A stretch of 64,000 nt of DNA from Neorhizobium galegae (lineage in GTDB: Bacteria > Pseudomonadota > Alphaproteobacteria > Rhizobiales > Rhizobiaceae), in NCBI RefSeq assembly GCF_017877055.1, contig NZ_JAGIPG010000001.1:806001-870000 (forward strand). Reading direction: 5' to 3'. The translations under genes and the position numbers were made by a program. The notes under the pieces were generated by a model. The model had not been told where the DNA came from. It saw only the letters and a program-made list of their open reading frames with translations, and searched no databases. Shown here piece after piece: positions 8,688-17,741 of this stretch. Each line of letters starts with the position of its first letter. The stretch's first letter is position 1.

Positions 8688-9038
8688 ATGAAGTCGCGTG
8701 ACAGCATGGTTCGCCTGAAAAGCTTTCAGGTCACTGAAAAACGTCGTCAACTGCAGCAATTGCAGATGATGATGGCTGAATTCGAGAGAATGTCTAAAGA
8801 ACTCGAGCATCAGATCACTCTGGAAGAGAAGAAATCCGGGATCACCGACCGGAATCACTTCGCTTATCCGACCTTCGCGAAGGCCGCCCGCCAGCGCGCG
8901 GACAATCTTCAGGTCTCGATTCGTGAACTGAAGGTCCAGGAGGAGAGCGCAGAACTGGCGCTCGAGGAAGCGGAAGCCGAATTTGCCAAGGCTTCGGCGC
9001 TCGAAGAGCGCGATGGCGGAATGCGCGCCCGGGCTTAA
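8688..9038 (+). CDS. FliJ-like coiled-coil protein (116 aa)
   Basis: The start at 8688 is chosen because GGAG lies nine bases upstream, although the frame is open for 18 more codons. The protein is almost entirely helical and heptad-rich, beginning MVRLKSFQVTEKRRQLQQLQ, with Glu/Arg/Gln-rich sequence to the end. This is the size and layout of the flagellar export chaperone FliJ, and a FliJ-annotated gene next to ctrA is what I recall from related genomes. Coiled-coil content alone is weak evidence, and no other flagellar export gene is nearby, so the functional call is tentative. Confidence 0.65.
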   Translation: MKSRDSMVRLKSFQVTEKRRQLQQLQMMMAEFERMSKELEHQITLEEKKSGITDRNHFAYPTFAKAARQRADNLQVSIRELKVQEESAELALEEAEAEFAKASALEERDGGMRARA

Positions 9039-9076
9039 CACAGTCGGGCGGCATCAAAGACGAAAATGCCATAATC

Positions 9077-9104
9077 TGGGGCGGTGCCGCGGCGCCAGGC
9101 CCCA
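9077..9104 (+). terminator. Possible terminator after the fliJ-like gene
   Basis: TGGGGC at 9077-9082 pairs with GCCCCA at 9099-9104, and the inner GGTGCC pairs with GGCGCC leaving a two-base bulge. A T-rich stretch (TATTTTTC) begins about seven bases later. Plausible but imperfect. Confidence 0.4.
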
Positions 9105-9159
9105 TTTCCGTATTTTTCGGCTCTCGTTAACGTTTGTGATTCGGGCTCGGGCCCTTCCG

Positions 9160-9438
9160 TTAGCGAAGAATATCCTGCCAGTCCGGATGGCGTTCCGCCT
9201 GGGCCTTGAAGAACGGGCAGAGCGGAATGATTTTCCAGCCGCCTCTGCGGGCTTCTTCGACCGCATGCTGAGCAAGCGCCTGACCGACGCCTTTTCCGCG
9301 AAGCGCATCCGGAACGCCGGTATGATCGACGATGACAAGTTCCGGAGAAGCGCGCGAATAGGTCATTTCGGCATAATGACCTTCGACCTCGGCCACATAA
9401 CGACCGCCAGACCGTGTCTCTTCCAAAGTAATATTCAT
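9160..9438 (-). CDS. Small GNAT-fold N-acetyltransferase (92 aa)
   Basis: A 92-residue protein of the short GNAT subgroup (YjdJ-like). The acetyl-CoA loop is visible as ALRGKGVGQALAQHAVEEAR at about residues 45-64, preceded by a strand with an acidic/His segment (LVIVDHTGVPD). It ends with the conserved WKIIPLCPFFKAQAERHPDW block containing the single Cys often found near the active site. These minimal acetyltransferases transfer an acetyl group from acetyl-CoA, but their substrates are mostly unknown. It is monocistronic as far as can be seen, convergent with the fliJ-like gene. Confidence 0.85.
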   Translation of the reverse strand: MNITLEETRSGGRYVAEVEGHYAEMTYSRASPELVIVDHTGVPDALRGKGVGQALAQHAVEEARRGGWKIIPLCPFFKAQAERHPDWQDILR

Positions 9439-9545
9439 GATTGTCCCGCTTTTGTCCGTTCGCCGATGGTGTAATACGGGGAGGGCCGAAGGGAAATAGC
9501 CAAGGCTCCCTTACCAAGGGTGACACATCGTCAACGGAGAAAGCG

Positions 9546-9998
9546 ATGAACTGGCTGCGGCCGCTTCTTCTCGCGCTGGCCGCGATCTTTCTGGCGCTCG
9601 GGCTCTTTTTGCCGATCATCCGTTTCGAGCGGCTCTATTTCTTCAGCGAGACGCCGTCGCTGCTGGAACTCGTCGCGGTGCTTTTCCGGGAGGGAGACCT
9701 GGCGCTGTCGCTGGTGGTCGGCCTGTTTTCGATCGTTTTTCCGATCGTCAAGTTGGCAGGGCTGACCGTGCAGTTCTCCGGACTGGCGGCGGAGGCAGGA
9801 TTTTTCCGCCGCGCGATGCCGCATCTTTCGAAATGGTCGATGATGGACGTGATGCTGGTGGCGATCGTCGTCTTTGCGGCGAAGAGCAGCGGCCTGGCTG
9901 TTGCGGTCTCGCAGCCGGGCCTCTGGTTCTACGCCGCCTCGGCCATTATCGCCGGGGTGCTGCCGTCGCTCCCCCGGATCGGACCCGGGCAGAATTGA
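9546..9998 (+). CDS. PqiA-like paraquat-inducible integral membrane protein
   Basis: 150 residues with four hydrophobic segments (about residues 5-27, 55-78, 100-120 and 122-140). The sequence around residues 90-105, PHLSKWSMMDVMLVAIVV, is the conserved S-W-S/M-x-x-D motif of the PqiA/YebS membrane domain. Proteins of this kind are inner-membrane partners of MCE-type lipid transport. Here it is a single half-length domain without an MCE neighbour. The start at 9546 is the first ATG after the divergent acetyltransferase promoter. Confidence 0.75.
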   Translation: MNWLRPLLLALAAIFLALGLFLPIIRFERLYFFSETPSLLELVAVLFREGDLALSLVVGLFSIVFPIVKLAGLTVQFSGLAAEAGFFRRAMPHLSKWSMMDVMLVAIVVFAAKSSGLAVAVSQPGLWFYAASAIIAGVLPSLPRIGPGQN

Positions 9999-10016
9999 GC
10001 CGTCTTCCAGAAACCG

Positions 10017-10052
10017 AAAGGTGCCGTTGCGTTGGTGGCAGCGGCACCTTTT
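10017..10052 (+). terminator. Rho-independent terminator after the PqiA-like gene
   Basis: AAAGGTGCCG (10017-10026) pairs perfectly with CGGCACCTTT (10042-10051), followed by TTGTTTTCC. Typical intrinsic terminator. Confidence 0.85.
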
Positions 10053-10088
10053 GTTTTCCGGTGCGGGTCTGCGCCCGCGAATTCGGCG

Positions 10089-10364
10089 TCAGTGACGATA
10101 TTGCTGGATGCGCGTGGTGCGCAGGCCGGCCAGGCCGTGATCGTTGATGGAGGACTGCCAGGAGAGGAATTCCTCGACGGTAAGCGTGTAACGCTCGCAG
10201 GCTTCTTCCAAGCTCAACAGGCCGCCGCGAACCGCGGCTACCACCTCTGCCTTCCGCCGGATAACCCAGCGGCGCGTATTGGCCGGCGGCAGGTCGGCGA
10301 TCGTCAAGGGGCTGCCATCGGGACCGATGACATATTTAACTCGGGGACGTATCAATTCGGTCAT
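10089..10364 (-). CDS. sciP: CtrA inhibitory protein SciP (DUF1153)
   Basis: A 91-residue protein starting at the ATG at 10364 (MTELIRPRVKYVIGPDG). It contains the helix-turn-helix block RRKAEVVAAVRGGLLSLEEA and the C-terminal FLSWQSSINDHGLAGLRTTR, which together mark the DUF1153/SciP family. In Caulobacter, SciP binds CtrA and blocks activation of CtrA-dependent promoters after replication begins. Length and sequence agree with a full-size member. A CtrA-like site lies about 50 bases upstream. It is unlinked to ctrA by operon but only about 2 kb away. High confidence. Confidence 0.92.
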   Translation of the reverse strand: MTELIRPRVKYVIGPDGSPLTIADLPPANTRRWVIRRKAEVVAAVRGGLLSLEEACERYTLTVEEFLSWQSSINDHGLAGLRTTRIQQYRH

Positions 10365-10415
10365 TGAACTCTCTACACAACGCAAGACCACGTCGGTGAG
10401 CCTAGCGGCCCAGTT

Positions 10416-10430
10416 TTAATATTTGACTAA
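10416..10430 (-). promoter_or_regulatory. Candidate CtrA-binding site upstream of sciP
   Basis: Plus-strand TTAATATTTGACTAA reads on the minus strand as TTAG-N7-TTAA, one mismatch from the CtrA consensus with correct spacing. It sits 52-66 bases before the sciP start. CtrA activation of sciP is known in Caulobacter; binding here is inferred. Confidence 0.5.
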
Positions 10431-10559
10431 ACAGGCCGCAGCATTTGTTCCAACTGTGGCAACAATCGCGCTGCGTGTCCCTGGGCAGGGCGAAAAAGGG
10501 TCACCTGTCCAGGAAAAGATGGTGTTTCGGCGATTGGAGGGTCGTTTGAAAGTGGCTGA

Positions 10560-11363
10560 TCAGAAGCCTTTGCCGCCGCGAAATTCCGCGAGCAGCGTGC
10601 CGAACATGATACGCAGATCGAGCAAAATGGAGAAATTGTCGATGTAATGGAGGTCGCATGCGATACGGGCGCGCGCCTTGCCCGGACGATCCGTCGGTCC
10701 GCGAAGACCGCGCATCTGTGCCAGGCCGGTCATGCCCGGCCGCATCGAATGGCGGCGATGATAATCCGAAACCAGGCTCTCGTACGGGATGCCGGCGGCC
10801 AGCATGTCGATCACGTGACAGCGGGGGCCGACCAGCGACATGTCGCCTTTCAGAACGTTCAGGAGTTGCGGCAGTTCGTCGACATTCGCCTTGCGGATGA
10901 GGGCGCCGACGCGGGTGAGGCGGGGATCGTCCTTGACCGTCTGGGCTATTCCCCTGGCGTCAGCGAGATTGGTGCGCATCGAGCGGAACTTGTAGACCCG
11001 GAACCTGCGACCGCCCTTGCCCCAGCGCATCTGGGTGAAAAGGGCCGGCCCGTCGCTGTCGATGCGGATCGCCAGTGCGACGAGCAGCATCAGAGGCAGG
11101 AGCAGGATCAGTGCGCAAAGCGAGACGCCGATGTCGATCGCCCGCTTTGCCGCGAGCTGCGTTCGAAGGCTGCCGCGGGATTTACGGGGTAAACCCGAAT
11201 GCCGGACGAGGACTGGCGGCGGCTCGATGTACCGCCCGCCGCTCGACCCGTCGGCGGTGTCGCTATGCAGATCAGGAACACTCAAAACCAGCCACCCCAC
11301 CCCACGCCCGACGCCCTGAGGGCGACGGTGGCTCTTAATAGAATACCTCCAGTCGCGAGTCAT
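10560..11363 (-). CDS. Bacterial sugar transferase (ExoY/WecG-initiating type)
   Basis: A 267-residue protein with one membrane helix at about residues 76-98, followed by the hallmark block of undecaprenyl-phosphate sugar-1-phosphate transferases. Visible motifs are [28 protein letters not shown], the D-E-L-P-Q segment [22 protein letters not shown] and a final Pro-Gly-x-T-G region. Such enzymes start exopolysaccharide or capsule repeat-unit synthesis on the inner membrane. The first 55 residues are polar and non-conserved. No glycosyltransferase or Wzx/Wzy gene is nearby, so this looks like an unlinked initiating transferase. The sugar donor cannot be told. Confidence 0.88.
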   Translation of the reverse strand: MTRDWRYSIKSHRRPQGVGRGVGWLVLSVPDLHSDTADGSSGGRYIEPPPVLVRHSGLPRKSRGSLRTQLAAKRAIDIGVSLCALILLLPLMLLVALAIRIDSDGPALFTQMRWGKGGRRFRVYKFRSMRTNLADARGIAQTVKDDPRLTRVGALIRKANVDELPQLLNVLKGDMSLVGPRCHVIDMLAAGIPYESLVSDYHRRHSMRPGMTGLAQMRGLRGPTDRPGKARARIACDLHYIDNFSILLDLRIMFGTLLAEFRGGKGF

Positions 11364-11413
11364 CAGCCAAGTTAACCGTCCGTTAACGATGAATATAATT
11401 TTAGAGTTTGCTG

Positions 11414-12445
11414 TTATTGCAGCATCGCCAAGGACAGCTCTGTTTTTCCGGCGCCCAGTTCCAGTTGCGCCGTTCCCGAATGCCCGAGCGTCAGGTAATC
11501 CCCGGCGGAAAAGGAAAAAATTCCCGTTGCGGACTGTATTTGTGCTCCACCAGCGGCGCCGTTCATCAGAATAAGTGTCTGCGTTGCATTGAGCAGCAGG
11601 CTGGTCGCATGGCCGGACGAGGAGAGGACCGCGAGATTGAGGGCGACAAGGTATAGGCCATCTGCCGGCACCACGACCCGGTTACCGCCGCCGCCGACCG
11701 CAGCGCCCAGCGAAAGGCCGCCGCGATCGAGGGCAAGCGTGGTGAAGCCGCTCTGCTGGCCGGCGGTCGGGGTGAAACTCGTGCCAGTGCGGTAAGCGCG
11801 GCCGGCCGGCTGGTTGGGTTGCGAGACACGGCCGGCCGGCGAGATCGACAGCCCGGTCTTCCAGGTCGTCCCGTCGCTGACCTTGACGGAGAACTCGGTA
11901 TTGCCGGCGAGGCCCATTTCCGCATAACCCGTCCAGTTCGACTGGAAGAGCAGCGAGGCCGTGTCGGTCGATGTTGCCTTGTTGACCTTGATCTGGTGGC
12001 CGTTGCCGACGTGGGTGAACAGGCTTGCCGGCGAGGCGAGCGTGAGCCGGTTGGTGCTGTCGGGCGTCGCATTGATGCCGAATTCTTCGACGTGGCCGCT
12101 GGCGGGCAGGGGGATGTCCTGCCAGAGCGTGCCCGAGAACACTTTGAGCTTTTCGGAAGCGGCGAACCAGGCGCGCCAGCCGACACGCGGGACCAGAAAT
12201 GCCCAATAGCCGTCCTGCCAGGAAGCGATACGCCCCGTCTTGCCGGTCCAGGCGCCGGTCGCTCCGGTCGCCACCAGGTAACAGGTGCCTTCCTCGGATG
12301 CGTCGGGCGGGTTTGCGAGTTCCGCGGCGATCGTCAAATGCACCAGCGCGTCGAGCCGCAGCAGCGCCTCGTTGTGGGTCACGTGTTTCTGCGCCTGCGA
12401 AGGCAGGATGAAGGGCATGTTCAGATTTGCGGTCGTATCGGCCAT
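11414..12445 (-). CDS. DUF2793 domain protein, phage/GTA tail-like
   Basis: 343 residues. The N-terminus MPFILPSQAQKHVTHNEALLRLDALVHL-type block (residues 10-38) is the signature of DUF2793, proteins found in alphaproteobacterial prophages and gene transfer agents as putative tail or fibre components. The C-terminal 130 residues are Gly/Ser/Ala-rich and end with a C1q/TNF-like beta pattern, suggesting a trimeric adhesin-like tip. There is no signal peptide. No other phage structural gene lies nearby, so it stands alone between a sugar transferase and soxB. Domain call good; role as tail protein or domesticated surface protein unknown. Confidence 0.8.
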   Translation of the reverse strand: MADTTANLNMPFILPSQAQKHVTHNEALLRLDALVHLTIAAELANPPDASEEGTCYLVATGATGAWTGKTGRIASWQDGYWAFLVPRVGWRAWFAASEKLKVFSGTLWQDIPLPASGHVEEFGINATPDSTNRLTLASPASLFTHVGNGHQIKVNKATSTDTASLLFQSNWTGYAEMGLAGNTEFSVKVSDGTTWKTGLSISPAGRVSQPNQPAGRAYRTGTSFTPTAGQQSGFTTLALDRGGLSLGAAVGGGGNRVVVPADGLYLVALNLAVLSSSGHATSLLLNATQTLILMNGAAGGAQIQSATGIFSFSAGDYLTLGHSGTAQLELGAGKTELSLAMLQ

Positions 12446-12683
12446 GGTTGTCTCCTTTCAGTCGACCACGAGTCTAAGGCCGATGGCGCAGGCGGGGAGG
12501 CGGAGGCGGTCAAGCCTTTGAAAAACCTTAAGCGGCCCCTGGGAAACATGCTCGCTTCGACGCTCCGTGCCTTTGAAGCAACGCTCGGGCGTTTCGTCGC
12601 AGGCAGGCTTTTCGATGTCCTGATTGCGCTTGTCCTTTGTCTCGCATATGCGAATGTGAGCGCGGCGAGAGACAGGGAAAAGC

Positions 12684-13934
12684 ATGCGTTATTCGGCCTA
12701 TTCGATCTTCAAGGAAGCGCTGTCCGGCAACCGGATGTGGAAGCCGGCCTGGCGCGAACCGCAGCCGAAGCCGCATTACGACGTGATCATCGTCGGCGGC
12801 GGCGGGCACGGGCTGGCAACGGCCTATTATCTCGCCAAGGAATTCGGCATCACCAATGTCGCGGTGCTCGAAAAGGGCTATCTCGGGTCGGGCAATGTCG
12901 GGCGCAACACGACGATCATCCGCTCTAACTACCTGCTCGAAGGCAACAACCCGTTCTACGAATTTTCGTTGAAGCTCTGGGAAGGGTTGGAGCGGGATTT
13001 CAACTACAATGCCATGGTGTCGCAGCGCGGCATGCTCAATCTCTTCCATTCAGACGGCCAGCGGGACGCCTATGCCCGCAAGGGCAACGGCATGCGCATC
13101 CATGGCGTCGATGCCGAACTGCTCGACCGCGAGCAGGTGCGCCGGAAGGCGCCCTATCTCAATTTCGACCACGCCCGTTTCCCGATCATGGGTGCGCTCT
13201 ACCAGAAGCGAGCCGGTACCGTGCGGCACGATGCGGTCGCCTGGGGTTACGGCCGTGGGGCGGACGCCCGCGGGGTCGATCTGATCCAGCATTGCGAGGT
13301 GACCGGCATCCGCCGCGAGAACGGACTTGTCACCGGTGTCGAAACGACCAGGGGTTTCATCGGCTGCAACAAGCTGGCGCTCGCCGCCGCCGGCAATACG
13401 ACCACCGTCGGGCGGATGGCCGATCTCGAATTGCCGATCGAAACGCATGTACTGCAGGCCTTCGTCTCGGAAGGGCTGAAGCCGGTGGTCGACCACGTGA
13501 TCACCTATGGCGCCGGCCATTTCTACATATCGCAGTCGGACAAGGGCGGGCTCGTTTTCGGCGCCGAGATCGACTTTTATTCCTCGTATGCGCAGCGCGG
13601 CAATCTGCAGACCGTCGAGCACACGATGGAGGAGGGGGTATCGCTGATCCCCGGCCTGTCGCGCGCCAAGGTCTTGAGAAGCTGGGGCGGGGTGATGGAC
13701 ATGTCGATGGACGGATCGCCAATCATCGACCGCACGCCGATCGACAATCTCTATCTGAACTGCGGCTGGTGTTACGGCGGCTTCAAGGCGACGCCGGCCT
13801 CCGGCTTCTGCTTCGCCCACCTGATCGCCAAAAACGAGACGCATCACGTCTCGCGCTTCATGCGGCTCGACCGGTTCGAGCGCGGTTACACGATCGACGA
13901 AGCGGGCCGAGGCCCCCAGCCGAACCTCCACTGA
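12684..13934 (+). CDS. soxB: Sarcosine oxidase beta subunit
   Basis: 416 residues. An N-terminal FAD-binding Rossmann motif, VIIVGGGGHGLATAYYLAKE, begins at about residue 35. The segment RHDAVAWGYGR carries His182, matching the His that covalently holds FMN in heterotetrameric sarcosine oxidases. The enzyme demethylates sarcosine to glycine, with tetrahydrofolate accepting the one-carbon unit and hydrogen peroxide as by-product. It is first in a tight soxBDAG order; AGGGAAAAG precedes the ATG. Very secure. Confidence 0.96.
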   Translation: MRYSAYSIFKEALSGNRMWKPAWREPQPKPHYDVIIVGGGGHGLATAYYLAKEFGITNVAVLEKGYLGSGNVGRNTTIIRSNYLLEGNNPFYEFSLKLWEGLERDFNYNAMVSQRGMLNLFHSDGQRDAYARKGNGMRIHGVDAELLDREQVRRKAPYLNFDHARFPIMGALYQKRAGTVRHDAVAWGYGRGADARGVDLIQHCEVTGIRRENGLVTGVETTRGFIGCNKLALAAAGNTTTVGRMADLELPIETHVLQAFVSEGLKPVVDHVITYGAGHFYISQSDKGGLVFGAEIDFYSSYAQRGNLQTVEHTMEEGVSLIPGLSRAKVLRSWGGVMDMSMDGSPIIDRTPIDNLYLNCGWCYGGFKATPASGFCFAHLIAKNETHHVSRFMRLDRFERGYTIDEAGRGPQPNLH

Positions 13935-13946
13935 GCAAGATTCCCC

Positions 13947-14228
13947 ATGGCAAGCCTGATCACCTGTCCGCATTGCGGCACCAGACCCAAGGAAGAGTTT
14001 TCGATCCGCGGGGCCGCCGCGCCGAAACGCCCTTCGCCGACCGCCAAGGACGAGGCCTGGCATCGTTACGTCTATGTCCGCGACAATCCGAAAGGGCGAT
14101 ACCAGGAGTATTGGCACCACGTCGCCGGCTGCCGCCGATTTCTGGTGGTCGAGCGCGACAACCTTACCCATGAGGTTTTCGGCGTGACGGATGCTGCGGA
14201 ATTCGAACGGGCGGGGGCTGCCGAATGA
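13947..14228 (+). CDS. soxD: Sarcosine oxidase delta subunit
   Basis: 93 residues with the zinc-binding pattern of SoxD: Cys7 and Cys10 near the start (CPHC) and His58/Cys62 in HHVAGCRRF. The zinc is structural in the heterotetramer. The last codons overlap the soxA start by four bases (ATGA), implying coupled translation. Length and motif match the family. Confidence 0.95.
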   Translation: MASLITCPHCGTRPKEEFSIRGAAAPKRPSPTAKDEAWHRYVYVRDNPKGRYQEYWHHVAGCRRFLVVERDNLTHEVFGVTDAAEFERAGAAE

Positions 14229-17182
14229 CCTCCTATCGTCTCGGATCGGGCGGCGCAGTCAATCGTGGCCAGTCGCTCAACTTCACCTTCGATGGCCGGA
14301 CCTACAAGGGGTTCGAGGGCGACACACTTTCCTCGGCGCTGCTTGCCAACGACCAGATGCTGATGGCCCGCAGTTTCAAATATCACCGCCCGCGCGGGGT
14401 GGTGACGGCAAGCTCCGCGGAGCCCAATGCGCTGATGACGATCGGCTTGGGCTCGCGGGCTGAGCCCAACGCCCGGGCGACGGTGGTCGAGCTCTACGAC
14501 GGTCTTGCCGCCGCAAGCCAGAACCGCTGGCCATCGCTGAGGCATGATTTTGGCGCGGTGAACGATCTGTTCTCACCGTTCCTCGGCGCCGGCTTCTACT
14601 ACAAGACCTTCATGTGGCCGGGCGTCCTGTGGGAAAGGCTCTACGAGCCGCTGATCCGCCGCGCCGCCGGGCTCGGCAAGGTGACGATGCAGGCGGATCC
14701 CGACCGTTACGAAAAATCCTGGGCGCATTGCGACCTGCTGGTGATCGGCGCAGGCCCGACCGGTCTGATGGCGGCGCTCGCTGCCGGCCGGGCTGGGATC
14801 CGGGTCGTTCTGGCCGACGAGGGGTTCAGGCTCGGCGGCTCGCTGCTGTCGGAAAGCGCTGCGGTCGGCGGCCAGCCGGCTGCGGAATTCGCGGCCGAGG
14901 TCGTCGAGGAACTTGCGTCGCTGCCGAATGTGACGCTGATGCCGCGCACCACCGTGTTCGGCTGGTATGACGACATGGTGTTCGGCGGCGTCGAGCGGGT
15001 ACAGAAACATGTGGCCTCGCCATCACCGGACCTGCCGATGGAGCGGCTGTGGCGCATCGTTGCGAAACGGGCGATCCTTGCCGCCGGTGCCGAGGAGAGG
15101 CCCCTCGTCTTCGGCGGCAACGACAAGCCGGGCGTGATGACGGCTGGGGCCGCCCGCACCTATCTCAACCGCTATGGTGTCGCTGTCGGCGGCAAGGTCG
15201 CCGTCTTCACCAATGGTGGTTCCGGGTATCGCACCGCGGCCGATCTCCTTGCAAAGGGCGTTGATGTCACCGCGATCATCGATGCGCGGCCGCAATCGGC
15301 CGATCCGGTGCCGGACGGCCTCCGTGTCATCCGTAACGGCTCGGTCATCGCCACCAACGGGCGCCACCGGATCGAGGGGCTGATAGCGGAGCGTTCCGGC
15401 TTCGAGGAGGTGATCGGCTGCGATGCGCTGGCGATGTCCGGCGGCTGGTCGCCGATCGTGCATCTGATGTGCCAGCGCGGCACCAAGCCGGTCTGGTCGG
15501 ATGAGAAGCAGGCATTTTTGGCGCCTGATGTCGGGGGCGCTTTTGTGGCTGCCGGTTCGGCCGCCGGCCATGCGTCGCTGGGTGACTGCCTGAAGGACGG
15601 TTCGGCCAAGGCGCATGCGGCGCTCGACTCCCTGGGCAGGCTGGTCGGGTCCCTCGAAACACCCGAGGTCGAGGGCGAATACGACCCGTCCTTCGCGCCG
15701 CTCTGGTACGTACCGGGCGCCCGGGACAAGGCCTTCGTCGATTTCCAGAACGACGTGCATGTCGGCGATCTCGGCCTCGCCCAGCGCGAAGGTTTTCGCC
15801 ATATCGAGCATACCAAGCGCTACACGACCGCCGGCATGGCAACAGACCAGGGCAAGCTCGGCAATGTCAACGCGGCCGGCATCGTCGCCGGCATGCGGGG
15901 CGTGTCGCCAGCCGAGATCGGCACCACCACCTTCCGGCCGTTCTACACGCCGGTCTCCTTCGGTGCCCTCGCAGGCACGGCGCGGGCCGAACATGCAGCC
16001 CCGGTACGCACCTCCCCGCTGCATGGCTGGGCGAGGAAGAATGGCGCGACCTTCGTCGAATCCGGTCTCTGGTACCGCTCCGCCTGGTTCCCCAGGGAGG
16101 GTGAGAAGACCTGGCGGGAGAGCGTCGATCGCGAGGTCCTGAATGTTCGGGCCAATGCCGGGCTCTGCGATATCTCGACGCTCGGGAAGATCGAGATTTT
16201 CGGACAGGGTGCTGCGGAATTCCTCAATCGCATCTATTCCAACAGTTTTCTGAAACTGCCGGTCGGCAGGGCGCGGTACGGGCTGATGCTGCGCGAGGAT
16301 GGCATCGTCTTCGACGACGGAACAGTGAGCAGGCTTTCCGAAAACCACTATGTCATGACCACCACCACGGCCTATGCCGCCGACGTGCTGGCGCATCTGG
16401 AATTCTCGGCCCAGACCTTCTGGCGGGAACTTGACGTGCGCTTCGTCTCCGCCACGGATCAATGGGCGCAGATGTCGCTTGCCGGGCCGAAGGCGCGGAT
16501 CATCATGAGCCGCGTCGTGCAGGAGGATATTTCCGATACTGCCTTCCCGTTTCTCGCCGTCCGGGACGTCACGCTTCGCGGCGGACTGAAGGCGCGGCTC
16601 TTCCGCATCTCGTTCTCGGGCGAGCTCGCCTACGAGCTTGCGGTTCCGGCCGGTTACTCCGAGGCGGTTGCCGACTCCATCATGGATGCGGGCCGCGAGG
16701 AGGGCATCTGCGCCTACGGGGTCGAGGCTTTGAACGTGCTGCGCATCGAGAAGGGACATGTCACCCACAGCGAGCTCGACGGCCGCACCACCCCCGACGA
16801 CGTCGGGCTCGGCCGGATGATGGCGATGCAGAAGCCGGATTTCATCGGCAGGCGGCTCTCCACCCGCTTCGGGCTGACGGCCGCCGACCGGCTGCAGCTC
16901 GTCGGCCTGAAGCCGATCGAGGCCGACAAGGAGATCAAGGCCGGCGCGCACCTCCTGAAGGACGGCGCAAAGCCCTCGATGGCGAACGATCAGGGTTTCG
17001 TTTCGTCGGCCTGTTTCTCGCCGACGCTCGGGCATTTCATCGCACTCGGCATGCTGAAATCCGGCCGCGAGCGAATCGGCGAACGGGTCATGGTCTGGGA
17101 CGGATTGCGCGGCTCGGAAGTGCTTGCCGAAGTCTGCCCGCCGGTCTTCGTCGATCCCGAAAACCGCAAACTGCATCTCTGA
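14225..17182 (+). CDS. soxA: Sarcosine oxidase alpha subunit
   Basis: 985 residues in the family domain order. An N-terminal 2Fe-2S-like fold lacking the cysteines covers about residues 10-110 (FTFDGRTYKGFEGDTLSSAL). An NAD-binding oxidoreductase domain follows with dinucleotide motif VIGAGPTGLMAALAAGRAG near residue 176 and a second nucleotide-binding region near residue 320. From about residue 600 to the end is a GcvT-like aminomethyl/folate-binding domain. This is the large subunit that channels imine product to tetrahydrofolate. A long open frame on the opposite strand (15023-17203) is a codon-bias shadow. Confidence 0.96.
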   Translation: MTSYRLGSGGAVNRGQSLNFTFDGRTYKGFEGDTLSSALLANDQMLMARSFKYHRPRGVVTASSAEPNALMTIGLGSRAEPNARATVVELYDGLAAASQNRWPSLRHDFGAVNDLFSPFLGAGFYYKTFMWPGVLWERLYEPLIRRAAGLGKVTMQADPDRYEKSWAHCDLLVIGAGPTGLMAALAAGRAGIRVVLADEGFRLGGSLLSESAAVGGQPAAEFAAEVVEELASLPNVTLMPRTTVFGWYDDMVFGGVERVQKHVASPSPDLPMERLWRIVAKRAILAAGAEERPLVFGGNDKPGVMTAGAARTYLNRYGVAVGGKVAVFTNGGSGYRTAADLLAKGVDVTAIIDARPQSADPVPDGLRVIRNGSVIATNGRHRIEGLIAERSGFEEVIGCDALAMSGGWSPIVHLMCQRGTKPVWSDEKQAFLAPDVGGAFVAAGSAAGHASLGDCLKDGSAKAHAALDSLGRLVGSLETPEVEGEYDPSFAPLWYVPGARDKAFVDFQNDVHVGDLGLAQREGFRHIEHTKRYTTAGMATDQGKLGNVNAAGIVAGMRGVSPAEIGTTTFRPFYTPVSFGALAGTARAEHAAPVRTSPLHGWARKNGATFVESGLWYRSAWFPREGEKTWRESVDREVLNVRANAGLCDISTLGKIEIFGQGAAEFLNRIYSNSFLKLPVGRARYGLMLREDGIVFDDGTVSRLSENHYVMTTTTAYAADVLAHLEFSAQTFWRELDVRFVSATDQWAQMSLAGPKARIIMSRVVQEDISDTAFPFLAVRDVTLRGGLKARLFRISFSGELAYELAVPAGYSEAVADSIMDAGREEGICAYGVEALNVLRIEKGHVTHSELDGRTTPDDVGLGRMMAMQKPDFIGRRLSTRFGLTAADRLQLVGLKPIEADKEIKAGAHLLKDGAKPSMANDQGFVSSACFSPTLGHFIALGMLKSGRERIGERVMVWDGLRGSEVLAEVCPPVFVDPENRKLHL

Positions 17183-17192
17183 GGGCTGCTGA

Positions 17193-17741
17193 ATGTCGAT
17201 CAATCTTCTCCACCGGCATGTCCTCGACGATCATATTTCCGGCTTCGAGACGGATCCGAATCCGAACCACCTCTCAGTCATTCGCCGGCCCGTGATCTTC
17301 TCGGTTCTCGCCCATGCCGGCCGCGAGGCCGAGGTCGCCGAGGCCTTGTGGAATGCCGAAGATGTCGCGCCGCGCTTCTGCGGCCCGTCCGAATGGCTTG
17401 CCGTATCGCGGACGGTCGGCGCCGAGACGGTCGCCGGCATGTTGTCCGCCATCGCCGGCGCCTCCGTCGTCGATCAGAGCGACGGCCGGGTGCTGATGGA
17501 AATCTTCGGCCCGAGCGTGCGCAAAATTCTTAGCCGGTGCGTGGCGGTCGACCTGCATCCGGAGGTCTTCGAGGAGGGGCAGTCCGCCGCGATGTTGTGC
17601 TGCCATGCGACGGCGAATGTCGCCCGCACGGGCGCCGACACGTTCGAGATTATCGTACCTCGCTCTCTGGCCGGCTCGGTCTTCGAGGAGCTGATGGAAA
17701 TGGGCCGCGAGCATGCGCTGACCCGCGGGTTCGCCGATTGA
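17193..17741 (+). CDS. soxG: Sarcosine oxidase gamma subunit
   Basis: 182 residues, the usual size for SoxG, starting ten bases after soxA with GAGGG upstream of the ATG. It shows the family layout: a variable start, then GcvT-like folding elements (LLHRH near the N-terminus, LMEIFGPSVRKILSRCVAVDLHP in the middle, FEIIVPRSLAGSVFEELM near the end). It completes the heterotetramer. About 300 bases without a gene follow before livH; they contain only short imperfect dyads (GGCTC/GAGCC near 17752-17767) and presumably the liv promoter. Confidence 0.93.
   Translation: MSINLLHRHVLDDHISGFETDPNPNHLSVIRRPVIFSVLAHAGREAEVAEALWNAEDVAPRFCGPSEWLAVSRTVGAETVAGMLSAIAGASVVDQSDGRVLMEIFGPSVRKILSRCVAVDLHPEVFEEGQSAAMLCCHATANVARTGADTFEIIVPRSLAGSVFEELMEMGREHALTRGFAD

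Noticed and set aside
15023..17203. Open frame of 726 codons on the minus strand, opposite soxA
   Set aside because: Antisense shadow of a clear soxA gene; no ribosome site and no motif.
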